Positions 1 through 12,537 of a DNA stretch of 64,000 nucleotides are shown in pieces (position 1 is the stretch's first letter; every line of letters begins with the position of its first letter). Location of the stretch: NCBI GenBank assembly GCA_014925825.1, contig JACGCK010000024.1, positions 248,001-312,000 of the forward strand. Reading direction: 5' to 3'. The notes beneath the pieces are model-generated. The model did no database searches and had not been told where the DNA came from. It saw nothing but the letters and a program-made list of their open reading frames with translations. The stretch comes from Pholiota molesta (Eukaryota > Basidiomycota > Agaricomycetes > Agaricales > Strophariaceae). The translations under genes and the position numbers were made by a program.

Positions 1-207
1 TCGTTGACGCGTCACTGCTCCACCTATCTACCTCGGCCCGATTTCTATCTATGTGCCACTTCGAAGAGGATGGTTGAGCTCCCAATGAGCTCCTGTCAAG
101 TTTGGTAATATCAGTTCCAATTCTGAAAATGTGTTGCAACCTTGTTGCAACCGGTAAAATTGAAGTGCATACCTGTACTTGTTCCCCAGCCGTTGGAGAC
201 GGGGCGA

Positions 208-273
208 TGATATAAGCAAAGATATGATAGAAATCGATAGTTCTTTGCAAGTTCTTTGACGGTATAAAACCTG
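208..273 (+). promoter_or_regulatory. GST promoter: conserved block plus TATA box (unit 1)
   Basis: A TATAAAA box lies at about 263-269, some 75 bp before the GST start codon. About 25 bp upstream of it, a ~32-bp block with core GATATGATAGAAATCGATAG is almost unchanged in the second GST unit at 2828-2859, while the flanking DNA has diverged. Conservation between the duplicates suggests a regulatory site; the factor is unknown. Confidence 0.5.
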
Positions 274-340
274 GCCGATTTTGGCGCCACCCTTGCATCC
301 CTGCCCAACATTTTCTGCTCGCCTCTTCGCAGACAAGAAT

Positions 341-1146
341 ATGACCATTATACTATATGATCTCGTCTCGTTATGTCCAGATGTTGCGTGGTCTTCAAAT
401 ACATGGAAAGCCAGGTGCGATTATCCTGAAACTTCTTCATACTTCTACTGCTTCGATTAACGACTCCGATTTGGTATAGATTATGCTTGAATTTCAAGGG
501 CGTTCCCTACAAGACCGAGTGGGTGGAATGGCCAGACATCAAAAGCGTCTATGAGAAGCACGGAATAAAGGCTGCATCCCGCAATCCTGATGGCAGCCCT
601 CAATACACTCTGCCAGTCATCCACGACCCATCGACGGGGGTATCCATCTCTGACTCGTTTATGATTGCCGAATACCTCGACAAAACCTGTCCGACACCGC
701 AAATCTTTCCGCATCACACGCAAGGTCTGCAGGCACCCTTCGAAAGTGCCTATATCGAGCGCTCGAGACCCATAGTACCCTTCGTCATCCCCGTAATCTC
801 CGCCAAATTGACACCTATTAGCCAGGCGGTCTACATTCCTGAGCAAGAGAAAATTTTCGGCAAGACGATCGCAGAGCTGCTTCCAAAAGGGGAGGCCGCC
901 GTCGAGGGATGGAACAAGTATAAAGATGGCTTAGCAGAGGTCGCGCGCTGGTATGCGGAAACCGACGGTCCGTTTTTGTTGGGGGATACGATCTCTTGGG
1001 CGGATTTCGTAGTGGCGTCCCTCATTATGATGTGCAGAAGTCTTTGGGGCGAGAAGAGCCAGCAGTGGCAAGATATCACTACCTGGCATGATGGACGTTT
1101 CGGAAATTTCATCAAGGAGGTGGACCGATATACCACCATCGTCTGA
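341..1146 (+). CDS. Glutathione S-transferase, fungal GSTFuA-like class
   Basis: Two exons (341-414 and 480-1146) joined over a 65-bp GT-AG intron give 246 residues, the usual GST size. The N-terminal thioredoxin-like half has WSSNTWKARLCLNFKGVPYK and VEWPDI, then the glutathione-binding turn LPVIHDP and the ISDSFMIAEYL segment. The C-terminal helical half has the GPFLLGDTISWADF motif. The pattern matches the basidiomycete-specific FuA class as I know it, whose members bind hydrophobic, wood-derived or xenobiotic ligands; the substrate here is unknown. The exon-1 start follows a TATA box by about 75 bp. The gene is convergent with a degenerate D-lactate dehydrogenase and is the intact partner of the frameshifted GST at 2956. 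A cytosolic detoxification role is inferred. Confidence 0.88.
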
Positions 1147-1266
1147 TGCATTGACGTTGAAGGCGTATATGAGTCGGGAAGCTTTCGTGTCAAAAGTCCT
1201 TGGCATCCGATGTAAATGTCGTTAATCTCTTGTTGCAAACGTATATGAATCAGCTGAATATCAGCG

Positions 1267-2690
1267 CATGGAAGTTCCCATCCCCGACAATGGCCAATGA
1301 TCGTCGACAGCGAGCTTGCAGCAGCGATGCTCTTTCTGGTTACTGGTATCATGCACCAGCCGCAGAGAGATTTAACATCGGGATTCGGCACACTGATATA
1401 TCATCAAGAATGAATATTTTTTCGCGGAATTTTACTCTGCATAACTCACCAGCATCCGTCGGCCACCTCTTCGCCCCAGGCGCAAGCGCCAGCCCCGAGT
1501 TCTTCCTGTCGCTCCACAGCTCCTCCACCTCATTTTGTCCGCGCGACCTGAAAATTCCTGAAAATTCGTCCCGCCATGCTTCTGCACCACGCGTTTGACT
1601 ATCGCATATTCGTTGATGGCGCCGATGAAGACCTCGTCACGAGATCAACGCATTCTGTATCGTTGAAATCAGTAAATCAGTATTGTAGAAGTATTACAAA
1701 AATAAAGGGAAGAACATACGAATGCCAACTCCGGTGTTCAAGACGTCTGCGACTGCCTCTGTTGGCTTTCGTACGTTGGGAAATTTTACGACTGTCACCG
1801 TCGTCGCTAACCGGACTGTTACTAGAGATTTGAAATCGTCAGTCCCTTTTACATGGAAAACTCGGTAAGAAAGTTTTCCAAATACCTTCTGTCAACAATG
1901 AAAAGCTTCGTCGTGTCGACGCCGGCCGAAAGATTGCAAGAGCGGCGACGCATCTTGACGACTCCACCCGAAGGAAGAATGAATGTCTACACAAATGGCT
2001 TCAATATAAATTTTACGATAGACCATGGGTGCTTACAGCGGCCAGAAACTATTTGCCTTTTCCCGATTTCGTAGGGGCGGCGTTAGCTAGTTGAACAAGA
2101 GCTTAGGGTGTGGAGAAGCGAGTAGACTGTGTTGTCATTGATTCCGGAGCACCCAATGCTTAGCATCCGGCTAACCGTGGCTCGACATGCTATTTGCGAT
2201 GAAATTCGTTAGATAATGAAGCCAGATGGAGCCGTAAGTAGTACGCACATCATGGTAATGTCCATCTAAATTGGTCGCTCCTGTAGGTACTGTAATCGTT
2301 AATTTGTATTTTGTGGCAATTCGAACAAATTCCACGACATCACCTGTCGGAGATGGGTAGACGACCATACTGGGCAACATTGCCGGACTCGAAAGCTGTA
2401 GTATAATCGCGTAGTTAGATTTGAATGTTCTGACAGAGCCAAAAGAAAAGAAAAAACTACGTACCAGGGATATGGTCGTTCTTTGAAAACCCATGTGTAA
2501 GTAACTCGTCAGGATCCGTCGACACCTTTTCACGTTCTTCCCAGAATCGACAGAAAAGAGTAAATTGCACGCTGTCAACACCTTGGATCTCGGCTGAATC
2601 TTTTCCAACCAACTCCAGCTGTTGCTCTTCCGCATGCTGTACTCCTGACTCCCGCTCATTGAAATGTCGAAGAAGGGCTTGCACCACGAA
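1267..2690 (-). pseudogene. D-lactate dehydrogenase pseudogene (decayed tandem copy)
   Basis: Pieces of the D-lactate dehydrogenase encoded at 3913-6416 are recognisable on the minus strand. They include the TDPDELLTHGFSKNDHIPG segment (about 2465-2530) and PSMVVYPSPTGDVVEFVRIA with TGATNLDGHY (about 2270-2390). A degraded match to the cofactor-domain GNFHAL region begins near 1267. The order is kept, but frames are broken throughout. The last exons are gone: sequence matching the trailer of the intact copy jumps at about 1266 straight to the GNFHAL region, implying a deletion of roughly 400 bp. The targeting peptide is also missing or unrecognisable. The first unit of the duplication has therefore lost this gene while its GST stays open. 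Confidence 0.8.
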
Positions 2691-2827
2691 AATTCAACGA
2701 CATTAGGTTGACATTAGGTTACGTTGATATCCTGTCAAGGCTAAAATCAGTTCCAATTCTGCAAATGTATCGCGACTGGTAAGAATCACGGACATACCTA
2801 TTCCCCTGCCAATGGCCACGGGGCGCT

Positions 2828-2876
2828 GATATAAGCATAGATATGATAGAAATCGATAGCCTCTGACGGTATAAAA
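2828..2876 (+). promoter_or_regulatory. GST promoter: conserved block plus TATA box (unit 2)
   Basis: This is the counterpart of the block at 208-273: the ATATGATAGAAATCGATAG core at 2841-2859 and a TATAAAA box at about 2870-2876. It stands before a GST copy that is now frameshifted, so any transcription from here would yield a truncated product. Confidence 0.45.
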
Positions 2877-2955
2877 CCTGGCCAGGTTGTCACCAACTTC
2901 CTTGCATCCTCAAACTTGCCGAACATTTTCTGCTCGCCTCTTCAGAGAAAAAAAC

Positions 2956-3793
2956 ATGGCCATCATACTATATGATCTCGTTTCGTTGTGTCCAGATGTT
3001 GCGTGGTCTCCGAACACATGGAAAGCCAGGTGCAATTATCCTGGAACCTCTCCATACTTCTACTGGTTCGATTGACGAATCCAACTTGGTATAGATTATG
3101 CTTGAATTTCAAGGGCATTCCATACAAGACTGAGTGGGTGGAATGGCCAGACATCAAAGCCGTCTATGAGAAGCACGGAATCGAGGCCACATCCCGCAAT
3201 CCTGACGGCAGCTGGCGGTACACTCTGCCAGTCGTCCACGACCCATCGACAGGGGTAACCATTTCTGACTCGTTTGTGATTGCCGAGTACCTCGACAAAA
3301 CCTATCCGATGCCGCAAATCTTTCCGCATCACACGCAAGGTCTGCAAGCACCCTTCGAAGGTGCCTTTATGGAGCGCACGAGGGTGATGCTACCCTTCGT
3401 CGTCCCCGAGATCTGCGCCAAATTGACCCCGGTCAGCCAGGCGGTCTACATTCCTCAACGAGAGAAAATGCTCGGCAAGACGATCGCAGAGGTGCTTCCG
3501 AAAGGCGAGGCCGCCGTCGAGGGATGGAACAAGTATAAAGACGGCCTAGAAGAGGTTGCGCGCTGGTATGCGAAAACCGACGGCCCGTTTTGTTGGGGAA
3601 TACAATCTCTTGGGCAGATTTCGTAGTGGCGTCCTCCATTATGCTGCACAGAACTCTTTGGGGCAATAAGAGTCAGCAGTGGCAAGACGTCACTACTTGG
3701 CATGATGGACGTTTTGGAGATCTCATCAAGGAGGTGGACCGATACTCCACGGTCGTCGGATGGATTAACGTTCAACTTCAACTCGCACCATGA
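2956..3793 (+). pseudogene. Glutathione S-transferase pseudogene (frameshifted tandem copy)
   Basis: The same two-exon layout as the intact GST is present: exon 1 at 2956-3029 and exon 2 from 3095 after a 65-bp intron. Similarity is very high, including WSPNTWKAR and VEWPDI. Near 3590 one T is missing from the T-run that encodes GPFLLGDT in the intact copy. The frame then ends early at about 3626, inside the conserved SWADF motif. The lost C-terminal half continues in another frame (ISWADFVVASSIMLHRTLWG). The original stop is also mutated, and that frame runs on to about 3793. Together these suggest relaxed selection, but a sequencing error in the T-run cannot be excluded. Confidence 0.78.
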
Positions 3794-3912
3794 TATAGAG
3801 CAGTATTCGCGTCAAAAGTTCCGATGTAAACGTCGTTAAAATCTCATCGCAATAGTGTTCGAATAAATCAAATAGCTGCCAGCAAATATGGCCAACGTGC
3901 TTGAATAAGATC

Positions 3913-6416
3913 TTAAGCCTTCGTCTTGGTTTCGGGCGATGGGTCGTCTGGATACAGCTAGAAGAAAACAAAAATGCATTAATATTCGGATTTCGGATTT
4001 GAGAGCGACACGATCGCCAAAACTGACCTTTCCAGGATTGAACAGACCCAAGGGATCAATCGCCTTCTTGATCGTCTTCATCAGCTTTACAGTTCCCTCT
4101 CCCAACTCCTCGACCAGATATTCCTTCTTCCCAATACCGACTCCATGTTCTCCTGTGCCTAATAAAATTCATACCATCGTCAATTTCATTCGGTTGCGAG
4201 TAGTACTGAGATCAAGACGACTTACACGTTCCGTCAAGTGCGATTGCCCGCTTGACCATCCGACTGACGAGCGCCCGCGCCTTCTCCTTTTCTTCGTCCG
4301 TCTTGAACAGAATGAGGGCATGGAAGTTCCCATCCCCGACATGCCCAACGATCGTCGACATCAAGCCCGCATCCGCGATATCCTTCTTCGTCTCATACAC
4401 CAGCCGCGGCAAATTCGACACCGGCACACTTTGGAAAAAAAATCCAACCATCCCAAAATCAGCCTCGTCCTCCACACAAACAAAGCGCACGCACCAGACA
4501 TCCGTCGGCCACCCCTTCGCCCCAGGCGCCAGCGCCAGCCCCGCATAGTGCGCGTTCTTCCTGTCGCTCCACAGCTCCTCCGCCTCCTCCTGCGTGCGCG
4601 CGAGCTGGAACCCCGTGCCGCCGTGCTTCTCCACCACGCGTCGGACGATGGCGGCGGTCTCCTTGAGCGCGGCGGGCGTCGGGCCCTGGAACTTGAAGAA
4701 TAGGCTGTCCGCGACGGCGTATTTGCGCTTCGACATCCCGTATGTGTTGATCGCGCCGATGAAGACGTCGTCGACGAGCTCGACACATTCTGTGGTGTTG
4801 GGATCAGCGTTGTAGGGATATTATTGGAAAGGAAGGGAAGGACGTACGGATGCCTACTCCGGTGTTCAAGACGTCTGCGACCGCCTCCGTGGCCTTTTGT
4901 ACATTGGGAAATTGTACGACTGCCACCGTCGTCGGCAAAAGAGGCGCTAACCGGATAGTTACTAGAAATTATAAATCATTAGCCATGTTCACATGAAGAA
5001 CATGTTCCAAGTACCTTCGGTCACAATCCCAAGCGTTCCTTCTGCACCAATGAACAGCTTCGTCGTATCGAAGCCAGCCGAAGATTTGCGAGACCGACGA
5101 CGTGTCTTGATGACTTCTCCTGAAGGAAGAACGACTGTCTATACAAACGGTTTCAATATTAAGTTTACGCTAAGCCAAGAATGCTTACAGCGTTCAAAAA
5201 CCATTCGCCTTTCGCGGTCCCATAGCGAACAGCATTGGCTAATGTCGGAACATGATAAATTTGAGAGATGTAGAAGCAAACACGTATGTGCACTGACTTC
5301 CAGAGCACCCAGTGCTTAGCATTCCACCGATCGTGGCTCCTGGTGCAGGATCAATCTGGTATAGAAAGTTAAGCTTTCATACAGGAACATATGCGCTCAT
5401 GATAACTTACAGGAAAGAATAACGGAATTCCTATCATGGTGTCCGAAAAAATTAGTCCATTGTACATGGAGACTCAACAGCGAAAAGCACACCTTTCTCC
5501 TTCAAAGTCTCGTTGATGTCCATCCATCTAGCGCCTGGTTGGCAAACAAGATCAGAATCCGCCTCTAAAAAGGGTGATGTTACACGTCAAATCACTCTCT
5601 ACGCCTCAAGAAAAAAGAAACGTACCATGGATCGCGATGATTTCGTCCATTCGACTCATATCGACACAGATTCCTCCCGTGGCATGCTATTAGCGATGAA
5701 AATCAAGTTAGATACGCGAAGAAGCCAAGAATACGCGCGAATAGCACGTACAGCACGATAATGTCCTTCCAAACTCGTCGCGCCTGAATACACGGTAATT
5801 GGGACTTTGTACGTCGTGGCAATTCGAACAATCTTCACGACGTCTTCTGTTGAAGCAGGGTATACGACCACACTGGGCAGCATTTCTAGAGAGCATAATC
5901 ACGCAGTTAGAATCCAACGTCCTAATTAAATGACAAACAGTACGTACCAGGAAAATGGTCGTTCTCCGAGAACCCGTGCGTATGCAGCTCGTCCGGATCC
6001 GTCGACACCTTCTCAGTGGCATCCACATCAGCGTTTAAGTCAAGTGCAATCCTGAGCTCCGCGATAGCGCTTTCAAAATCCTGCGAAGACCCAAACTGAG
6101 GAACTGCCGTGGGATTCGCTCTTTTTGCTTTCCACTCCGAATGCTCTTTCGACAGGTAAAATCCGAGCAAGGAGCTCACCGCCGCTATCAGTACGGCTGC
6201 GCGTGTCGGATATGCAATGGGTGTTTTCGGAGGACGAGCAGACGCGTTGTTGGCTGTGCTTAGGAGTCTCTGTCGACAGGGGGAAGTCGCTGCGTAGGGG
6301 TGTGTTTTCATTCCTATTGGAAGGCTTGCGTTGAGGAAACTCTTCCTGTTCCCACGAAGCGTGCTGTCCCATCCTAAAACCCGACCTTTCGAGAGCATGC
6401 GTGATACTGCGAGCAT
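3913..6416 (-). CDS. DLD1: D-lactate dehydrogenase (cytochrome c type), mitochondrial FAD enzyme
   Basis: A multi-exon gene oxidising D-lactate to pyruvate with FAD and passing electrons to cytochrome c, probably in the mitochondrial inner membrane or intermembrane space. The N-terminus is Arg/Ser-rich (RQRLLSTAN), followed by the hydrophobic stretch [16 protein letters not shown], as expected for targeting plus an anchor. The FAD-binding domain shows [49 protein letters not shown] and [11 protein letters not shown]. The C-terminal FAD-oxidase domain has the signature [12 protein letters not shown], then [12 protein letters not shown]. The last short exon ends [14 protein letters not shown]. 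All domains can be chained through GT-AG introns without a break. The start at 6416 gives the targeting peptide; an internal Met is possible. It is the intact partner of the pseudogene at 1267-2690. D-lactate here would come from methylglyoxal via the glyoxalase route. Confidence 0.88.
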
Positions 6417-7998
6417 CGCAATCCGCAGCTAGTAGTGGTGAAGAGAGTTGAGCACAAGGCGAATCCCAATGGACAAAAAAGATGGGTCTTCCATACCTCA
6501 TGTAAGCTGTTGGCTGTACCATGGGATCCTCCAGATGATCACAGGATCATAATCTTCATCAGAAGAATTGCGCAAGCCAACCGAAAGCCATTCGGAATTC
6601 CGACCGTTTTCGCAGCGCAGAGGAAGAGCAGAGAAGATGATTCAGAGATCTGGGAGCTAGAGTTATCGTTATTCAACAGAAAAGAACTTGTTGTACGAGA
6701 AGCTGAGGCTGGTGAACGCGGCTGAGGGTGAACATGAGGGAGCAGGTCAACGTTGATGGCGGTAACGCAAATGCCGTGATGTTATATAATATTTTCGCAT
6801 CCATCGGTTCATGGTATTAGTGGTTAAGCGGCGCCGGTTGTTCTCAAGCGTTCCGTCGTCGCCAAAAAAGCGCCTTCGAGTCTACACTAGGTGAAGGAAT
6901 CCTATAAGATCCCATACACTGGTCGCAAAATGTTCGGAACACTTCTGACGTTTGCAAGACAGCTCTATAATAGAATCTTGATAGAATCCATTAGAATGAA
7001 AGTGTTCATTACAAGGGCTTGTTGAGCTGGAATTCTATGCGAGGAATTTGAAAGTTACAAGTCCCTGGAAATCTTGCGAAACTTTACAAATGAATTCCAA
7101 TGTATTCTCTATCTCGTAGCCGTACTGGCCCGTACAACACTGTAAAATTGGATGAAATGTGTGAACGGTCCGTCGGTCCGTGAAAGTCATTCCAAATAGC
7201 TTATGGGGATATCTATGCTAGTTGTATTCCCAGGAAATATTCTAACCTGATTGAAATTCAATAGGATTCAACCCCTCAGATTGTGGTACTTTGGACATTT
7301 GTATTGGAGTTATAACTACCCTCGTAATCAACAATGTAATGGTGATTAAATAGTTCTAATCAAGTTCTAATACCCTTGTATGGGTACACAACATTTCTGA
7401 GGCATTGGAATAGGTATAATAATCGTAGCTACATTACAAGATGGTTGAAAGCTTCTATCATAGTTTTCGCATACTTATACTTACTCGGGCTGAAATTCAC
7501 TACGTATGGATGATATCTAGGCGAACCTACGTATTAAGACTGCTTTTTGCCGATGTCAACAAGCTCGATTTGAGCTTTCTACAGCGTCATAGGCGCTCCA
7601 CTCCAAGGTCAAGCTTTCAAATTTCAAGCTTTAAAATATCTTGAATCGGAACAATTGGTGGTAAATGTATAGTAATAAAAATGAGCTGGATATATTAGAT
7701 ATGTGTCATTCAATATGTTTAATTTTAAGCGCCCGTTCGGTCTTATATGTGACCGATGGGGTCGCATTCGTGTACTTGAGGAAGTATGTTGTTGTTGAAA
7801 GAACGTATGTTATACATGACCATAAATATAAATAATATGATACCAAGTAAAGTGTCTATTCGAAATTAAATAAGAAAGACTTCGCAAATAGTCGGAATCA
7901 AACCGAAAAAAGAGGTTGTGTACCGAGATATGTACGAAGAAATAGTATCTACATTGATGATAAATGGGTACAGCGACTACGACATTAGCAGTAAGGGA
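6417..7998. other. Intergenic, no gene recognised
   Basis: AT-rich spacer between the divergently read dehydrogenase start and the stop of the next minus-strand gene. Only short open frames without family features occur. A weak tRNA-like patch near 6810-6885 was examined and not accepted. Confidence 0.6.
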
Positions 7999-9453
7999 TT
8001 ATTCCGGATGCTTCTCACTATAAATCATAGTTTCCAATGTTTGATAAGACGGAGGTGCAGGACTATAAAGACCGGACTGGTGTTCCCGGGACTTCTTCGT
8101 CGACCACTGCCCATCTTTCGAATCTGGCTTTTTACTGTCGCCATACAGTTGCCGGCATGCGCTACCATTCGCATTGGCGACAAGAGAAGCTTTGCCTTCA
8201 TAACCAGAGGACGCATTCACGGCTGCATGCAAAGGTATAGGCATTGGCATTGGCTCTTCCGATAATGGCGTTAGCAGCGTGACGCCAGAGGGATAGTGGC
8301 GAGATCGGGCGTTGTTCATAACACGAAGAGCATTGGCAGGAGCCCGTGTCTTTCTAGCTTTATGTAGTGAAGAGTCAGCTTGAGCAGTCGTACAGACGTT
8401 ATCGCCCGCGCCTGTCGCTCCTTCATAAGAACGGTTAGTAAAATATGTGGGAGCAGGCGACGATGGTATATTCGCCTGTCTCATCAGAGGTGATTGGATC
8501 CAATTAGCGTCAGAGCGATCAGACGTAAAACTGCCCTGAGGCGCCTGGCGTTTACTTCTCCAATCAAAGGGACTCTCGTACAAAAACCTTTCAGGTTTTG
8601 GTTTCCTTCGCCGACGACAGACAATGAACACAATAAGGCCAACGAGGAAAAGCACGAAAGCCACAACTATCACACCGATGATGATCGGCACAGTCGCTGG
8701 TTTTCTCTTCAGCGCATTGCCAAGATTCGTCGATGTTGCACCGGATGATTGTGGGGTATTGGTCGCCTCCAAAGGCGCGGATGAAATGGTGGAGGACTCT
8801 GAACTCGGCGCCGCAGTAGACCCAGGTATCGGCGACGAAGTTGTAATGTTTGCCACGGGGTTATCTTCAACATCGAAGCTAAGGTGAAAGATATGTTAGC
8901 TAGCAGAATATCGGAGGAGTATTTAAACCTACGTGAACTGATCTAGGACCACATATAAATCCCCTGGGTGAACCGAAAGAACAATCATGTGTTCTTGTGT
9001 TGTCGTACCGAAATAGCTGAAGGCAACACTAGATGCCACCGTGGCACCTCCTCCAGAGGGCTGTTCTGGAGCATTGGGGTCTTGTAAATTGACGGTGAAA
9101 ATCCTGCCATCGATGCTGATATCCGTCGTGACAAGGTATGGCCATCGCGGCGACCAGAAATGAGCGTTGAGAACTGCAACACACGACAACGCTCAGTCAT
9201 TAGAGACCACAAGATTAAATAGTGGGAAGTCGTACTTACATCTGCCTGTCAACATAGCAGTTGCATTAGGATCGTTCGACATCATGTGCGTCCCTCCCGC
9301 ATCCACACCCGGACCATCAATTATTCCCCAACTCGACAACGTAGGCGCATAGATTATCGAGGGATCCTGGTCGTCTACGGTAATAACCGTCATCGCCTGT
9401 ACATTCCGGACCAGCCATAAGAAGAAAGGGACCCCAGGAAACCAAAGCAGCAT
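7999..9453 (-). CDS. Single-pass transmembrane protein with Ser/Thr-rich stalk, function unknown
   Basis: Three exons (9453-9240, 9173-8933, 8878-7999) give about 444 residues. A signal peptide (MLLWFPGVPFFLWLVRNVQA) is followed by an extracellular domain of about 200 residues with no family I recognise. A Ser/Thr/Pro stalk (SSPIPGSTAAPSSESS) comes next, then one membrane span (VPIIIGVIVVAFVLFLVGLI), an RRRRK stop-transfer cluster and a polar cytoplasmic tail of about 180 residues. This architecture (ectodomain, O-glycosylated stalk, single span, disordered tail) is common in basidiomycete surface proteins and resembles a wall-stress sensor layout, but it lacks a recognisable WSC domain. I chose Met at 9453 because an upstream in-frame Met at about 9537 would bury the signal peptide. 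Confidence 0.75.
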
Positions 9454-11121
9454 GATACCTCGATACCTCGAAAGAAAGGAGTGTGGGGTCGAGAGGGGTG
9501 AAGTCGACGCTGAGCATCCCAGGCTTTCCTTATACATTTACGAGATGCGTCCACAACAACAGTGAGGTTGAGACCCTGGATATTCTGTCCAAAATCGTCA
9601 TAAAGGCAGAAAGATGTGGACAGGAAGACATGGTGCCGTGTTCACAAAATCGACGTAACCTGGACGTAACCGAAGTACTCAGCCGAACATCCACCTCCAG
9701 TATACGTTTGGACTTGCAAAAATTGTGAGAGATATTCCTCCTTCAGAAACAATTGACGGCTTTGAGGAGATCCGCATCATACAAAACGAATAAAGGAACG
9801 TATTCAAGGATAACGTTCAAGCTGAGTTGAAGTTTGGTTGAAGTTGGAAACTCTCGTGCGACGACGTGACATGTAGACACAGCCACATTAGTGTGTATGT
9901 GCCGAGAGCTGGCCGGGACGTTGATTGAAGTTGCCATTGTGGGCTATTACTCTGATCATCATCTGTGGGCGTTTGTCCTTGTGCTGGTTTTGGGGATCGT
10001 GTTCAAAATGACCCGTCTTCAAACCCACTATACATAACGCAGACAGAAGGCGTGTGATTGGGTGCTTTCAGTGACTGTGAATTGGGTGAATTCGTAAAAT
10101 GTTGGCAAAATGAAGGATTATTGGCTAATTGTCTAGTCAGAGCACATCCGACGGATATCCATGCAGTACGCCGCTGCCTTGAATGAACTTCCAAATCAGA
10201 CGAAAACGCACAGACACAAATTCACTTGTTCATGATGGTCCGAAAACGCTGAAGTCGTGCTTGCCTTGAGTTACCGTTTCCGCCGTTCCAACTTCGGGTA
10301 CTTTGCAGAACGTACAACAGAAGACTGGGGACAATGAATTTAATATGTCTGATAATAGCTTATTGTATCTGGCGTGTTGGCAGCGTGCCTCGCAGTGTTC
10401 GCTATAGGAATCAAGAGTATAAGAAATGCTTTAGGGAGGACCATCCGCAAACCATCCGGCGGCGCCGGTTGCGATGATGGAACCCGTAATAAAGCTGCAG
10501 TACATGAGCACGTTTCACGAGACCAATCTCAGCATTTATTAGGCGCAGTAGCTTATTTCGATGGAAATCAAAGGCATCATAGGTACCAACATATGAAGCA
10601 GGTCGCCACCGCAGTCATTGGAAATTCCAGCCTCCCATATATGGAAGCAATTGCCTTTCCTGTCCATCACGATCGGACATTTTAAGTTGATGGCTGTGCC
10701 ACACGCACGACATCCGATCGTTGTCCATGTTCTTCCCAAAGTTCCCAGACACTGATGCCTACCACTTCGAGGCAATGCCAGCCTGCCCTCCGCGCGCTGC
10801 GCAAAGGGCGGAAGCGACAAGAAGCGATACCCCTTACCTCAGCCACCACTTAAATTATCACTGCGCACCGTCCTTCCCGCATGGGTCATCACCTTGGGTG
10901 AGCATAGAAAAGTGTCTGCGGAGATCATTTGTCAGCGGCAAGGATATTTTCGCTGCGGATGGCTATCCTTTGGCATATGTTCGGTAATTGGACCTGGACA
11001 ATCCGGGTTTCAGTTTGTTATCGTTCGCCTCACCGTGTGCGTGTATAAAGGTCGGAACGTTGTTCCTGTCAAACAAACATCACCCCCTTCCACTCTCTTT
11101 TCTTTTTCATATCGCCCCAGG
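9454..11121. other. Intergenic, no gene recognised
   Basis: A 1.7-kb gap between divergent genes. Open frames are short and lack splice-supported continuation. A TATAAAG at about 11044-11050 belongs to the RTA1-like gene starting at 11122. Confidence 0.55.
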
Positions 11122-12537
11122 ATGTCTGCCAACAACGGGACTTCTCCAGACGCAAGTCAAGATCCAACAGCTATGTACGGGTACATACCATCAGAAGCAG
11201 TTGCTATCGTCTTTGTTGCGCTATTCAGCCTTTCTACTTGTACGTCTTCCTGTTGACCATCGATATCCTACTTGCTAATCAACAGTATAAAAAGTGGTAC
11301 ACGTGGGCCAAGCCATTAGATACCGTCTGTGGTTCCTGTTCTTCACCGTAATTCTCTGTGGATCCATTGAGATCCTGGGATGGGCCGGTCGACTCTGGTC
11401 GAGTATCTCGCCACTAAATTCCATACCTTTTCAGATTGAGTACGTCGGTAATGTGGTATGCTCGCCGGCTTACTTGGCTGACCGCTATTTTCTTCTTCAA
11501 GGATAACAGCCACCATCATCGCACCCACACCCCTGCTTGCCGCCAATTTTGTGATATTCGGACGCATCATCCAAGCGCTGGGACAGAAGTACAGCAGGCT
11601 GAGGCCCAGACTTTGTATGTCTTCGGAGTCGTATCTTATTCGTGAGCATGCGCTAATGGAATTGCTGCAGATACCATTATCTTCACATCTTGCGTGAGTA
11701 ACGCGCAACACTGATATAAATCTCTTTATATATCTGAACTTTCTCCGTAGGACGTCGCATCATTGGTAGTACAGGGTCTTGGAGGTGGCGTTGCGTCGGG
11801 CGCAAATACTCTAGCCGGAGCCAACAAAGTGCGTATATGTATCTTGAGACTAATTCCTGCTTCTAACGAAGAAGCTCACTTCACCAGGGCGCTAACATCA
11901 TGCTCGGCGGAATCGTTCTCCAACTCAGTGAGTCCTCCTTCCTTTATTCCAAATCCACCCCAAGAAACGTGCTGACCATGCATCATTGATTCATTAACCA
12001 CCGCAGTCATCATCATCATCTTCTCCGCCTGCGCCATCGAATACTTCATGCGCTACAACAAGGACGCGCTCACTAAACACGAGCAGAACGGCGCCGGCTC
12101 CGAGTCGTCCAGCACGGAAGGCGACGCGCATCGCGGGGAGTTGACACCGAGACTGCGCACCATGGCGTACGGCCTGACCTTCAGCACCCTCGTCCTCTTC
12201 ATCCGGTGAGCCGCCACCCCCGCGTCACTCGCGATGGACACGCGGAGTACTCACGCGCTTTGGTTCTCCTCATACAGCGGCGTCTACCGCATCATCGAGC
12301 TCGCAGGCGGCTGGAACGGCCGCGTGATCCACACGCAGGTCTACTTCAGTACGTCTGATTCAGAACCCAACGCGCATCACGTCCCCTTCAACTGACTGAC
12401 TGTATCTCTTTGCCACAGATGTGTTGGACGGTATGATGGTCGTGCTTGCCATATATACGATAAACGTCGTGCACCCCGGCAGGTACCTTCCGCCCCGGAA
12501 GGCTGCACCAGCGTCGTCCGCTTCGACACATGCCTGA
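11122..12537 (+). CDS. RTA1-like multi-pass membrane protein (copy A)
   Basis: About eight exons encode a roughly 300-residue polytopic protein of the fungal RTA1 / lipid-translocating exporter family. Known family members influence resistance to 7-aminocholesterol, sphingoid long-chain bases and other membrane-active compounds. In order: short N-terminus with MYGYIPSEAVAIVFV, then GQAIRYRLWFLFF, LCGSIEILGWAGRLWSS, APTPLLAANFVIFGRII, VVQGLGGGVASGANTLAGAN, FSACAIEYFMRYNKDA and the signature GVYRIIELAGGWNGRV, ending LDGMMVVLAIY. These give about seven membrane segments, with a variable hydrophilic loop before the sixth. All parts join through GT-AG introns and the stop is at 12535-12537. Close paralogues lie at 23038-24526 and 47333-48809. 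A TATA box precedes the start by about 75 bp. A plasma or internal membrane location and an efflux or flippase role are inferred from the family. Confidence 0.85.

Noticed and set aside
4361..4786. Overlapping Arg/Ser-rich frames on the minus strand and matching plus frames
   Set aside because: Shadows of the GC-rich FAD-oxidase exon of D-lactate dehydrogenase, which carries the conserved [12 protein letters not shown] motif in the accepted frame.
6808..6890. tRNA-like patch (TGGTATTAGTGGTTAAGCG and a later CCTTCGAGTCT)
   Set aside because: It resembles A and B boxes only loosely; no acceptor stem pairing or anticodon stem could be formed with consistent spacing.
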